Assembly (NCBI GenBank): GCA_021776525.1
Contig: JAJFFT010000004.1
Location: 248,001-312,000, forward strand
Direction of reading: 5' to 3'
DNA length: 64,000 nt
Origin: Robiginitomaculum sp.
GTDB taxonomy: Bacteria > Pseudomonadota > Alphaproteobacteria > Caulobacterales > Maricaulaceae
The position numbers and the translations under genes are program-made. A model generated the notes under the pieces. That model searched no databases. It saw only the letters and a list, made by a program, of their open reading frames with translations, and was not told the DNA's origin. This document shows positions 8,420 to 18,551 of this stretch, in pieces; the stretch's first letter is position 1, and the number at the start of each line of letters is the position of its first letter.

Positions 8420-9562
8420 ATGCTCGCCATAAAACTGATATTTGCCGGGCTGGTTCTGGTGCTGGTTGCGTTTGTTCTGCGTCGTCCGCCGCAGGGGCAA
8501 ACCGGCACCACTTTTGGCCATTTGGCACGCAATGCCACGGCCTTTATGGCCGGCCTTGGCCTGACCGCTGCACTGGTCGGGTATGGGGCCAACCGAGCGC
8601 AGATTGTTCGTGATGGGCCCTATGCGCAAATTGCCGCCAATGCCCTGCAAACCGTTAAAGACGATCCGGCGCCTTATGTGCTGTTCGTCGGAGCCAGTTA
8701 TTCGCGCAATGCCATTGATGATCAGGCCCTGACCCGGCGTCTGCAGGCGCGCGGCTATGACCAGCGGATCATTACCTTTGCGCTGGAAGGGGCCAGCCTG
8801 CAAGAACGCGATTTGCGCCTGCGCCAGTTTTTGCGCGCCGCACCGCGCGCCCCTGATACAGTGTTTCTGGAAATTTCAGAACGTTTTGATCGCGCCCCGG
8901 CTTATGGCTTTGAAATTGCCAAGTTTTCCGAGAGGGTGATCGGACAGTTTGGCCCGCGCGGCACCATGTGGACTGTGCGCGGCCTGTTGGATGGTCCTGC
9001 GGATGGTTTGGTTGGCTATGCCAAAAATCTTGTTTTTTTAGGTCTGCATGTACCGCTGAACTGGCTGAATGTCGGCTTTTTTAATGAGGCTATACAGCTT
9101 GAAAACGCACAGAGGATTGCATCATATGATCCGCAAACCAGCCCGCGCCGCGAAGTAAAACGCGACGATCGCGCCTTGGGGCTTGCGACAAACTTGCCGC
9201 CATCTGCACATATATATCCGTGGGGCGAGGCATTTCGCACTGACCAGCGCGCCATGCTGGCCCGCGCCGGGGTGCGTCGCATCGCCTATTATTTCCCCCC
9301 CGTTATTGACGCGCACGAGCGCGCTTATGTGCAGGCCGTGTGTGAAAACGCCCCGCAATATGTGTGTATTGCGCCTGTGGATCCGGTCATGTTGGCCGCA
9401 CTGGATGGGCCGGTCTGGTTTGATGAAGAGCATTTACTGGCCGCTGGCGCGTCCGTTTATAACCGCTGGTTGGCAGGCAAAGTGATGGCTTCGGGGGTGT
9501 TGGGCGATCCTGTCGCACAGCCCAAACTGGCCTTGCGTGAAGCAGAGGATGAAGCCTCATGA
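8420..9562 (+). CDS. SGNH hydrolase-like membrane-anchored protein, MBOAT partner
   Basis: About 380 residues. Two N-terminal hydrophobic segments (LIFAGLVLVLVAFVL and NATAFMAGLGLTAALVG) anchor a periplasmic domain. FVGASYSRNAI looks like the nucleophile block of SGNH/AlgJ-DltD-like proteins, and WFDEEHLLAAGASVYN carries the expected Asp-x-x-His pair near the C-terminus. GGGAG five bases before the ATG at 8420 supports that start over an upstream GTG at 8399. The gene overlaps the following MBOAT gene by four bases (ATGA). Together they probably transfer acyl groups, such as acetyl, from the membrane to a cell-surface polysaccharide. The glycan is unknown. Confidence 0.72.
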   Translation: MLAIKLIFAGLVLVLVAFVLRRPPQGQTGTTFGHLARNATAFMAGLGLTAALVGYGANRAQIVRDGPYAQIAANALQTVKDDPAPYVLFVGASYSRNAIDDQALTRRLQARGYDQRIITFALEGASLQERDLRLRQFLRAAPRAPDTVFLEISERFDRAPAYGFEIAKFSERVIGQFGPRGTMWTVRGLLDGPADGLVGYAKNLVFLGLHVPLNWLNVGFFNEAIQLENAQRIASYDPQTSPRREVKRDDRALGLATNLPPSAHIYPWGEAFRTDQRAMLARAGVRRIAYYFPPVIDAHERAYVQAVCENAPQYVCIAPVDPVMLAALDGPVWFDEEHLLAAGASVYNRWLAGKVMASGVLGDPVAQPKLALREAEDEAS

Positions 9563-10983
9563 TCTTTACCAGTCTGACCTTTTTGTTGTTTTTTCTTGTG
9601 GTGTTTGCGGCCTATTGGTTGGTCCAGAATAATAAAGCACGGCTGTTGATTTTGCTGGCCGGCAGTACGGTGTTTTACGGCTGGTGGGATTGGCGTTTTT
9701 TGGGACTTATTGCGCTGGTCATTGGCGTTTCATGGGCCAGTGCCTTGATGATGGCGCGTCCAGGCGCCACCCGACAGGCGCAAAACTGGGCATTGGCCGT
9801 GGGGGTTATCGTCTCGCTGATTGTGCTGGGTATTTTCAAATACACAGGGTTTTTTGCCGACAGCTTTGCTGAATTGCTGGGCCGCCTTGGCCTGCGCGCC
9901 GATATGCCGACTTTGCGTATCATTCTGCCAGTGGGTATCAGTTTTTATGTGTTTCAGGCCATATCCTATATGGCCGATGTGCGCCGCGGCGTATTGGCGG
10001 CCGAGCCGCGCCTTGCCCGCGTGGCGCTGTATATTGCATTCTTTCCGCAATTGGTGGCCGGGCCGATTGTCCGCGCCGCCAGCTTTTTTCCGCAAATGGA
10101 TCGCACTAAGCATTTGGGACGGCGGGCCATTGTGGTGGGTTTGCGCGCCTTTGCCATTGGCTTTGTCTACAAGGCTCTGCTGGCCGATAATATCGCCCCC
10201 TTGGTTGATGGTGTCTATGGTGATCTGGGGGCCTGGTCTAACGGCGCTGTGGCGCTGGCCACGTTTGCCTTTGCGGCGCAGATTTATTTTGATTTTGCCG
10301 GCTATTCGCTGATGGCGATCGGCATTGCGCGGCTGTTTGGTTATCATATTCCACGCAATTTCAACTTCCCCTATGCCAGTGCGTCGATCACCGACTTTTG
10401 GCGACGTTGGCATATGTCGCTTAGCTTCTGGCTGCGCGACTATCTGTTCATTCCGCTGGGTGGCTCGCGTCATGGGCGCTTTGCCTATTACCGTAATCTG
10501 ATGGCCACTATGGTGCTGGGCGGCCTCTGGCATGGCGCGGCCTGGACCTTTGTGTTGTGGGGCCTGCTGCATGGCGGCGCACTCATTGTGCACAAGCTGT
10601 GGACCACACACCTGAAACCTGCGCTTAGGCCTTTGTTCAACATGCCGCGCCCACTGGGCTGGGTGTTGGGTCTGGTGCTCACACAAGCCGTGGTGCTGGC
10701 TGGCTGGGCGATTTTTCGGGCGAACAGCTTTGCGGATGCCATGCAGGCGCTGGGCGCGCTTGGCGGCTTGCGCGTAGGCGGTGCCCAAACCCTAAGCCTG
10801 ATGGCGCTGTTGATTATTGCGGTACTGGCACTGGATCATATCCTGGGCGTGCGGCGTTGGCGACCAAACTGGCGGCCATTAGAGCGGCCCGAACTGTGGT
10901 GGGCCGGGGCGGGCGCCGCCATTGCCCTGGCGCTTAGCATCTACCCGCTTACCGCCGCGCCTTTTGTGTATTTTCAGTTCTGA
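9559..10983 (+). CDS. MBOAT family membrane-bound O-acyltransferase
   Basis: A 474-residue polytopic membrane protein with about ten hydrophobic segments. Diagnostic blocks are [71 protein letters not shown], and [20 protein letters not shown], whose last histidine is the conserved MBOAT catalytic residue. This is the AlgI/DltB/PatA branch. It is translationally coupled to the upstream SGNH-like partner. Such enzymes bring an acyl group across the inner membrane for modification of exopolysaccharide, alginate or teichoic acid in other bacteria. The acceptor here is not evident. Confidence 0.93.
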   Translation: MIFTSLTFLLFFLVVFAAYWLVQNNKARLLILLAGSTVFYGWWDWRFLGLIALVIGVSWASALMMARPGATRQAQNWALAVGVIVSLIVLGIFKYTGFFADSFAELLGRLGLRADMPTLRIILPVGISFYVFQAISYMADVRRGVLAAEPRLARVALYIAFFPQLVAGPIVRAASFFPQMDRTKHLGRRAIVVGLRAFAIGFVYKALLADNIAPLVDGVYGDLGAWSNGAVALATFAFAAQIYFDFAGYSLMAIGIARLFGYHIPRNFNFPYASASITDFWRRWHMSLSFWLRDYLFIPLGGSRHGRFAYYRNLMATMVLGGLWHGAAWTFVLWGLLHGGALIVHKLWTTHLKPALRPLFNMPRPLGWVLGLVLTQAVVLAGWAIFRANSFADAMQALGALGGLRVGGAQTLSLMALLIIAVLALDHILGVRRWRPNWRPLERPELWWAGAGAAIALALSIYPLTAAPFVYFQF

Positions 10984-11072
10984 ACCGCTTGCCCTTGGCG
11001 GGGTGTAGGGGTATAAGCCGCGCTTCTTGCGGGCCTATGGCCTGTAAAACCAGATTTTGTGGACATAAAACG

Positions 11073-11294
11073 ATGAAAAAAGATACACACCCTGATTATC
11101 ACACGATCAACGTCGTCATGACTGATGGTTCAAGCTACCAGACCCGTTCCACATACGGCGAAGAGGGTGCAACCCTTAATCTGGATATTGATAGCAAGAC
11201 CCACCCGGCATGGACTGGCGGCAGCCAGCACCTGACTGACCGTGGTGGCCGTCTCAGCCGCTTTAAGAACAAGTTTGCAGGTTTTGTCAGCTAG
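11073..11294 (+). CDS. rpmE: 50S ribosomal protein L31
   Basis: A 73-residue protein starting [10 protein letters not shown], the standard L31 opening, and continuing with HPAWTGGSQ and RFKNKFAGF. It lacks the four zinc-binding cysteines, so it is the zinc-independent form usual in Alphaproteobacteria. The reading frame extends upstream, but the ATG at 11073 fits family length. It binds the large subunit near the central protuberance and contributes to subunit bridging. Confidence 0.96.
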   Translation: MKKDTHPDYHTINVVMTDGSSYQTRSTYGEEGATLNLDIDSKTHPAWTGGSQHLTDRGGRLSRFKNKFAGFVS

Positions 11295-11326
11295 GCTTTA
11301 GTCTGGTTTGGCCGTCTGATGGGCGC

Positions 11327-11821
11327 TCAGCGCGCCCCAAAGGCTGCGTTCAAACGGCTCATTTGATCTGATACAGCCCGGGCACCGGTGTTTTCCTGTG
11401 TGTCCCCATAGAGTTTTTCATCCAAACGACGGGTGCGCTCATAAATGTGTCCGGCGCGAGTGATCAGGTCTTGCAAGGTAGTTGGCAGCTCTTGCGTTCC
11501 GGCAAGGCTTTTATTCAGTTTCACGTCATTGATGCGATATTTATCGGCACGTGCGTCCGTGGCGCTCATTTCATTTTCTTTGACGGCCCGCTGGACCAGC
11601 AGCCATGACGCCACTTGCATCAAACGGGTGGTCAGGCGCATGCTTTCACCGGCATAGGCCAATGCCCCGGAACGGGACAGCGAGCGGGCTTCTTCGCGGC
11701 CAGGCCCATCCAGATAAGCGGCGGTTTCCTCGACCAGGTCCATGCCCTCGCGAAAGGTGCGTTGAAACAGTTCTGATCCGGCGAAGTCGCCAAGGCTGGC
11801 AGAAAAAACATTATCACTCAT
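11327..11821 (-). CDS. rcdA: RcdA-like DUF1465 protein, regulator of CtrA degradation
   Basis: A 164-residue helical protein containing the conserved DUF1465 core: AGSELFQRTFREGMDLVEET, AAYLDGPGREEARSLSR, and YAGESMRLTTRLMQVASWLL. In Caulobacter the family member RcdA works with CpdR and PopA as an adaptor that delivers CtrA and other substrates to ClpXP at the start of DNA replication. The C-terminal tail (RAVSDQMSRLNAAFGAR) is polar and probably flexible. A perfect dyad lies 34 bases upstream. The cell-cycle role here is inferred from the family and from the nearby trcR. Confidence 0.82.
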   Translation of the reverse strand: MSDNVFSASLGDFAGSELFQRTFREGMDLVEETAAYLDGPGREEARSLSRSGALAYAGESMRLTTRLMQVASWLLVQRAVKENEMSATDARADKYRINDVKLNKSLAGTQELPTTLQDLITRAGHIYERTRRLDEKLYGDTQENTGARAVSDQMSRLNAAFGAR

Positions 11822-11854
11822 GTGTCATCTCGTATCATATGGGGCATTGAGGTG

Positions 11855-11872
11855 GATCATTATGCAATGATC
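11855..11872. promoter_or_regulatory. Perfect dyad upstream of rcdA
   Basis: GATCATT-ATGC-AATGATC is an inverted repeat with seven-base arms, 34 bases before the rcdA start. Its position suggests a transcription-factor site in the rcdA promoter. It does not match the CtrA TTAA-N7-TTAA pattern. Confidence 0.4.
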
Positions 11873-11944
11873 TTGCCGTTTTCGCCCAAATGACAACATT
11901 CCTTTATTCAAAACCGAATCACCCATGATTAACGGGCACAGACC

Positions 11945-12133
11945 CTAAGATTTTCCAAAGATAGCCGACGCAGCATCCAGTCCACGTCGTTTTTCGTCGC
12001 GCGCCGCCTCAATCCGGGTAATTTCCTCGCGCAGTGCATCAATACGTTTGGTAAGGTCCTCGACCGAAAAGTCATAGAGGTCTTCACCCAGAACAATTTC
12101 ACCAACTGGCCGTGGTTTTTCTTCATCAAACAT
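11945..12133 (-). CDS. DUF1192 family small protein
   Basis: A 62-residue protein starting MFDEEKPRPVGEIVLGEDLY, a highly recognisable DUF1192 pattern. Residues 25-55 (DLTKRIDALREEITRIEAAR) look like a short coiled coil. GAGGGAG before the ATG at 12133 supports this start over an upstream TTG. The family is found mainly in Alphaproteobacteria, often near rcdA and a quinone oxidoreductase as here. No function is established. Confidence 0.85.
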   Translation of the reverse strand: MFDEEKPRPVGEIVLGEDLYDFSVEDLTKRIDALREEITRIEAARDEKRRGLDAASAIFGKS

Positions 12134-12207
12134 TGCCTGCTCCCTCAATCGCAGCCTATTTTAGCGCCAAATGGGATTTATGCCAGTTTCATGGCACCGG
12201 AGGCCCC

Positions 12208-13176
12208 GTGCGCGCGATAACAATGACCCAGCCAGGTGGGCCAGACGTACTGGTTTGTGCGCAAGTCCCCATGCCGGAACCTGCCGCAAACGAGGTTGTG
12301 ATCAAGGTCGTGGCGGCTGGAATTAACCGCCCCGATGTTTTGCAACGTTTGGGGCTGTATCCGGCCCCCGCCGATGCCAATCCCGGTTTGGGGCTGGAGG
12401 TTTCGGGTCATATTCATGCCTGCGGTTCTAACGTCACAGGCTGGCAGGTCGGCGACCCGGTATGCGCCCTGACCCATGGTGGCGGCTATGCGCAATTTGT
12501 GCGCGTTGATGCAGGCAGTGTGATGACCGCACCTGACGGCATTTCTTTGCGCGATGCGGCGGCTTTGCCAGAAACTGTGCTGACCGTCTGGCAGAATGTG
12601 TTTGCCAAGGCTTGCCTGAAATCCGGTGAAACCCTGTTGGTGCATGGGGCGGCCAGTGGGATCGGCTCAACCGCCATTCAAATGGCCAAGGCCCAGGGCG
12701 CCACAGTCATTGCCACAGCGCGCAGCGAAGAAAAATGTGCCTTTGGGGCAAAGCTTGGTGCTGATTTGGTGATCAATACCGAGCGGAAAGACTTTGCCAG
12801 TATCGTTGGCGAGGCCGGCGGCGCGGATGTGGTGCTGGATATGATGGCCGGTACTTTTATGGCGGGCAATTTGGCGTGTCTGAAGGCGCGTGGGCGTTTG
12901 GCGTTGATTGCGTTTAATGCTGGCCATGAGGCCCCGGTGAATTTCATACCGGTCCTGCAAAAGCACCTCACCATTATGGGGTCTACCTTGCGGCCTTTGC
13001 TGCTGGATGAAAAGGCGGCTTTGTGTGATGCCGTACAAGCGCACGTCTGGCCCTGGATCGCGGCCGGGACATTCGCCCCGGTGATTGACCAGACCTTTGC
13101 CCTGGAGGATGCCGCCAAGGGCCATCAGAGTATGGAATCAGGGACGTTTATGGGAAAATTACTGCTCTTGCCCTGA
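12208..13176 (+). CDS. NAD(P)H-quinone oxidoreductase (PIG3 family)
   Basis: A 322-residue zinc-independent medium-chain dehydrogenase. Recognisable parts are MTQPGGPDVLVCAQVPMPEP, VVAAGINRPDVLQRLGLYPA, the Rossmann motif VHGAASGIGSTAIQMAKAQG and TVIATARSEEK. These fit PIG3/TP53I3-like quinone oxidoreductases, which reduce quinones with NADPH. The GTG at 12208 is the preferred start because GGAGG lies four bases before it; a longer frame would run into the divergent DUF1192 gene. Mature length fits the family (about 320-330). Confidence 0.9.
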   Translation: MRAITMTQPGGPDVLVCAQVPMPEPAANEVVIKVVAAGINRPDVLQRLGLYPAPADANPGLGLEVSGHIHACGSNVTGWQVGDPVCALTHGGGYAQFVRVDAGSVMTAPDGISLRDAAALPETVLTVWQNVFAKACLKSGETLLVHGAASGIGSTAIQMAKAQGATVIATARSEEKCAFGAKLGADLVINTERKDFASIVGEAGGADVVLDMMAGTFMAGNLACLKARGRLALIAFNAGHEAPVNFIPVLQKHLTIMGSTLRPLLLDEKAALCDAVQAHVWPWIAAGTFAPVIDQTFALEDAAKGHQSMESGTFMGKLLLLP

Positions 13177-13274
13177 GCCTGAGCGGGCAGGGGTGTTTTC
13201 TTTGACGCAAAACATCGCTATATCACACGCAACAGGTCCAGTGTGTACGTTATCATCGGACCGGCAAGACGTCC

Positions 13275-13303
13275 GCCCGGCGCCTCGCGTGCGGGCTTTT
13301 TTT
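13275..13303 (+). terminator. Terminator-like hairpin directly ahead of trcR
   Basis: GCCCG-G-CGC-CTC-GCG-TG-CGGGC folds into an interrupted GC-rich stem followed by seven T. It ends 14 bases before the trcR ATG, leaving only the ribosome-binding site between. It may end the quinone oxidoreductase transcript or attenuate trcR. Confidence 0.6.
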
Positions 13304-13317
13304 ATGGAGAGACACTT

Positions 13318-14031
13318 ATGGCTAGTATCCTGATGCCCAAGGCGACTGCTGTTTGGCTGATCGACAACACCTCGCTCAGCTTTGATCAGATCGCCCGCTT
13401 TTGCCAATTGCATGCCTTGGAAATCAAAGGCATTGCCGATGGTGATGTGGCCTCTGGTGTGCGCGGTCTTGATCCTATCGGTGCCGGTCAGTTGACCCGC
13501 GAAGAGATCGAAAAAGCCGAAGCCAATCCCTCCTATGACATGCAGGCGGTCACGCCCAAGCACGCCGAAAAAATGGTGCAAAAACGTCGAGGCCCGCGCT
13601 ACACGCCGTTGTCTCGTCGCCAGGAGCGCCCCGACGCCATTGCCTGGATGATCCGCAATCACCCGGAAGTTTCGGATGCTCAGATCGGTAAATTGATCGG
13701 CACCACCAAAACCACCATCGAGGCGGTGCGGACCCGCAATCACTGGAACAGCAGCAATATCAAGCCCGTTGATCCGGTCAGCCTGGCGCTTTGCACCCAG
13801 ATTGATCTGGATGCCGTGGTCACCAAAGCAGCGGCCAAGAAGCGCAAAATGGACGAGAAAGCGGCGCTGGAACGCGGCGAAGATCTGGACACATTGCGCG
13901 CCGCAGAAGAAGCCGCCATACCCGAAGAAGTGGTCGTCGATGAAGACGAGAAAATGCGCGAAATGGCCAGCAAGCCGGTTGATGCGGCGGCGGTCTTTGG
14001 GGCCTTTAAGGAAAAACCAGAAGAAGCTTAA
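13318..14031 (+). CDS. trcR: DUF1013 cell cycle transcriptional regulator TrcR-like
   Basis: A 237-residue protein. Residues 1-50 (PKATAVWLIDNTSLSFDQIA, FCQLHALEIKGIADGDVASG) and about 100-145 (AIAWMIRNHPEVSDAQIGKL, GTTKTTIEAVRTRNHWN) each resemble helix-turn-helix units, as in the DUF1013/TrcR family. The C-terminus is acidic and charged. TrcR is named in Caulobacter as a cell-cycle transcription factor. GGAGAG before the ATG at 13318 supports the start. A terminator-like hairpin sits immediately upstream, which points to leader control. Confidence 0.85.
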   Translation: MASILMPKATAVWLIDNTSLSFDQIARFCQLHALEIKGIADGDVASGVRGLDPIGAGQLTREEIEKAEANPSYDMQAVTPKHAEKMVQKRRGPRYTPLSRRQERPDAIAWMIRNHPEVSDAQIGKLIGTTKTTIEAVRTRNHWNSSNIKPVDPVSLALCTQIDLDAVVTKAAAKKRKMDEKAALERGEDLDTLRAAEEAAIPEEVVVDEDEKMREMASKPVDAAAVFGAFKEKPEEA

Positions 14032-14049
14032 GGCTTTGTTTGGTTGGGC

Positions 14050-14853
14050 TTAATCTGCGCTGACTGTATAGTTCAGCGCCAACCGCCCCCCATCGGCATA
14101 AATGCACTGGCCGGTGATATAGCTGGCATTTTTACTGGCCAGAAAACAGGCAATTCCGGCGATCTCGTCCGGGTCGCCAATATGGCCCAGTGGGGTCCGG
14201 CTCATAATTTTGCGCCGCGCTTCGGGGTTGTCGGCGACGGATTTTAAAACATCGGTATTGATGCTGCCAGGGCCAATGGCATTGACCCGAATGCCATGGG
14301 GTGCCAGTGCCAAAGCCATGGTCTTGGTCAACTGGTTCATCCCGCCTTTTGAAACCACATAAGCGGTTTGATCGGGGATCGCCATGACCGCATTAACCGA
14401 TGACATATTGATGATGGCATAACGCCGCCGGGCTTCTCCGGTGCGCCCCTGGGTTTCTTCTATCTGGGCGACCATTTGGCGGGCGGCCTCGCGGGCCACC
14501 AAAAACGCGCCGCGCAAATTGACCCCGATTACCGCGTCAAAATCTTCGATGCTGAGGTCCAGAATATTCCCGGCACGGACCATGCCGGCATTGTTGATCA
14601 ATACATCAACACGTCCAAAGGCCGAGCGGGTTTCAGCAAATAAATTGCGCACTGATAAAGGGTCGGCGACATTGCATTCAACAAACAAAGCCTTGCCGTT
14701 TGCCGCGCCTAAATCCTCGGCGGCCTGTTTCCCCGCTTCGACGTCAATATCAGCCAGAACAATCTTGCATTTTTCTTCGGCAAAACGCCGGGCGCAGGCC
14801 AGACCGATTCCCTTGGAACCGCCGGTGATAATAACAACCCGTTCATCCGCCAT
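14050..14853 (-). CDS. SDR family oxidoreductase
   Basis: A 267-residue classical short-chain dehydrogenase. Seen are the cofactor motif TGGSKGIG (residues 10-17), LADID (acidic residue favouring NAD), LINNAGM, IINMSSVNAVM with the catalytic Ser, YVVSK with Tyr and Lys, and IGPGSINTDVL. Its C-terminal YITGQCIYADGGRLALNY is also typical. It is convergent with trcR, 18 bases away. The substrate is unknown; a 3-oxoacyl-type or sugar/alcohol substrate is possible. Confidence 0.92.
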   Translation of the reverse strand: MADERVVIITGGSKGIGLACARRFAEEKCKIVLADIDVEAGKQAAEDLGAANGKALFVECNVADPLSVRNLFAETRSAFGRVDVLINNAGMVRAGNILDLSIEDFDAVIGVNLRGAFLVAREAARQMVAQIEETQGRTGEARRRYAIINMSSVNAVMAIPDQTAYVVSKGGMNQLTKTMALALAPHGIRVNAIGPGSINTDVLKSVADNPEARRKIMSRTPLGHIGDPDEIAGIACFLASKNASYITGQCIYADGGRLALNYTVSAD

Positions 14854-14944
14854 AGTTTTTCCTTACAATCATGCTGTACCGCCTAAGGGGCAGTCTGGCA
14901 TCGATTATAAAGGCTCTGTGAGCCGCGGCTAGATGATTTTTACG

Positions 14945-15112
14945 CTAGGTCTGTTGCAGACTTCGCATTTCTTCTTTGAGCTTGAGTTTTTGTTTTTTAA
15001 GGTCCGATATGTGCAATGGATCGTGGGCCGGATGTTTCAGTTCTCGTTCGATTTCATCTTCAAGATGTGAATGTCTGTTTCCCAATTCGCGAATGCGCGC
15101 GTCCACGGCCAT
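14945..15112 (-). CDS. DUF465 (YdcH-like) small protein
   Basis: A 55-residue protein starting MAVDARIRELGNRHSHLEDE and ending in a basic helix (DLKKQKLKLKEEMRSLQQT). The pattern of an LxxxHxxLExEI helix, a short turn and LKKxKLxLK is diagnostic of DUF465/YdcH. A perfect GGAGG precedes the ATG. It is divergent from a second DUF465 gene. Function is unknown. Confidence 0.88.
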   Translation of the reverse strand: MAVDARIRELGNRHSHLEDEIERELKHPAHDPLHISDLKKQKLKLKEEMRSLQQT

Positions 15113-15294
15113 AGGCTCCTCCATCAGTTGATTTGGTCATCCTAGAGCATTCAAATCCATTCGTCACGTCACAAGGTGTCGCATCGTAAAAGAAGTCTTG
15201 TTGCCTTGGGCCTTTGCACCCATACTGCACACACGCCGTGAATCGGCACCGGGCAACATCCTGCAATGATCAAACCACGAGACGGAGCAAGCGC

Positions 15295-15501
15295 ATGAGT
15301 TTTGATGGCGATGAAAGCCTGAGGGCCCGCCTGTTGGAACTTAGCGAAGAACACCGTGATCTTGATGCGGCCATTGATGCGCTGATTTTGGCGCGCACGC
15401 AGGATCAGCTGAAAATCGCCCGGCTTAAAAAGCGCAAACTGGCCCTAAAAGACCAAATCCATTGTCTTGAGAACCAAATCACCCCGGACATTATTGCCTG
15501 A
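15295..15501 (+). CDS. DUF465 (YdcH-like) small protein, second copy
   Basis: A 68-residue protein with the DUF465 helical hairpin: RLLELSEEHRDLDAAIDAL and QLKIARLKKRKLALKDQI. CGGAG lies about nine bases before the ATG at 15295; the frame is open further upstream without support. It is divergent from the first DUF465 gene, with 182 bases between them that must hold both promoters. Function is unknown. Confidence 0.88.
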   Translation: MSFDGDESLRARLLELSEEHRDLDAAIDALILARTQDQLKIARLKKRKLALKDQIHCLENQITPDIIA

Positions 15502-15589
15502 TTTTCCCGGTCCAAATTATTCTATTCTATAGCCTCTACGACTGAGGCGGGCAGGTTTGGTTTATCCCCGACTTTGGCAGGCGTCAAAA

Positions 15590-15673
15590 GGGGTAATGAG
15601 GCTCATTTAAGGGTCAAAAAAGGGGTAAATAAGGGGTAATTCAGGGGTAAAACAGGTCAATCATGAGGGGTAA
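15590..15673 (+). repeat. Phased array of GGGGTAA heptamers
   Basis: Exact GGGGTAA copies start at 15590, 15622, 15633, 15644 and 15667. The spacings 32, 11, 11 and 23 are close to multiples of about 11 bases, so the copies would lie on one face of the helix. AGGGTCAA and AGGTCAA variants lie between them. No gene covers the stretch. Protein binding is a guess. Confidence 0.6.
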
Positions 15674-15753
15674 GAAGGGATATTTTGACCCTTGGTGTGT
15701 TCCTTGGCCTCTTTTCACCGGATAACCACCCATGATGTCATCCCGGCTTTCTC

Positions 15754-15854
15754 CTCTCGTCGTCCTCCGGCCCCGCCCGGAGGACCCATTGGGCAATGCC
15801 ATGCGTGCATAAGTTCAGTATGGACCCTCTGGTTAAACCAGAGGGCGACGAGAG
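15754..15854. repeat. REPIN-like doublet of inverted palindromic repeats
   Basis: Two related units face each other. The left reads CTCTCGTCG followed by a hairpin TCCTCCGG/CCGGAGGA (15763-15784). The right, read on the minus strand, is CTCTCGTCG followed by a hairpin CCCTCTGGTT/AACCAGAGGG (15825-15845). The terminal nine-base arms (15754-15762, 15846-15854) are perfect complements, so the whole element can fold into a multi-branched structure. It contains two smaller stems, CATTG/CAATG and ATGC/GCAT. This organisation is that of REP doublets. Confidence 0.65.
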
Positions 15855-15919
15855 TGTGGATTGCGTGAACTTATCCCACACCGGGTCAGTTGGGGTATAG
15901 TTTTGTCAGATTGAGGCCC

Positions 15920-15970
15920 CACACTTCGAGGCTCGGCTCCAAGAGGACCTCGCACCTCAGTATGAGGTCC
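15920..15970 (-). repeat. Palindromic dispersed-repeat element
   Basis: On the minus strand the unit begins CCTCATACTGAGGTGC and ends GAGCCGAGCCTCGAAG, which resembles a palindromic repeat common in alphaproteobacterial intergenic DNA. The plus strand has GGACCTC (15945-15951) and GAGGTCC (15964-15970) as inverted arms. Family membership is from memory of the pattern. Confidence 0.5.
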
Positions 15971-15983
15971 ATAGTTATATCTC

Positions 15984-16016
15984 CGCCTCATCCTGAGCTT
16001 GTCGAAGGATGGAGGT
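15984..16016 (+). repeat. Second palindromic dispersed-repeat element
   Basis: The stretch around CCTCATCCTGAGCTTGTCGA ends with AGGATGGAGG and folds into a hairpin with one bulge. It closely resembles the CTTCGACAAGCTCAGGATGA repeat that is widespread between genes in Alphaproteobacteria. It lies 48 bases beyond the gyrB stop. Confidence 0.6.
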
Positions 16017-16062
16017 ACACAATCTGTTCAGGACAAGCCTCACGCCTTTTTAGGATGACCCA

Positions 16063-18498
<2,436 letters not shown>

Positions 18499-18551
18499 CT
18501 ACCCTGCGCTGGCCGCTTAAGCGAGCAAAAAGGTGCTTTTTTAGCGTAAAG

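Noticed and set aside
9730..10788. Minus-strand open frame of 352 codons inside the MBOAT gene
   Set aside because: Composition is that of an antisense shadow (many His, Gln and Arg) and the plus-strand gene is certain.
13202..13225. TTGACG followed by GCTATATC upstream of trcR, like a Caulobacter housekeeping promoter
   Set aside because: The elements are too close (about 12 bases between hexamers), so a working sigma-70-type promoter is unlikely.
15140..15160. GCATTCAAATCC resembling a tRNA T-loop
   Set aside because: No matching acceptor, D or anticodon stems could be found around it.
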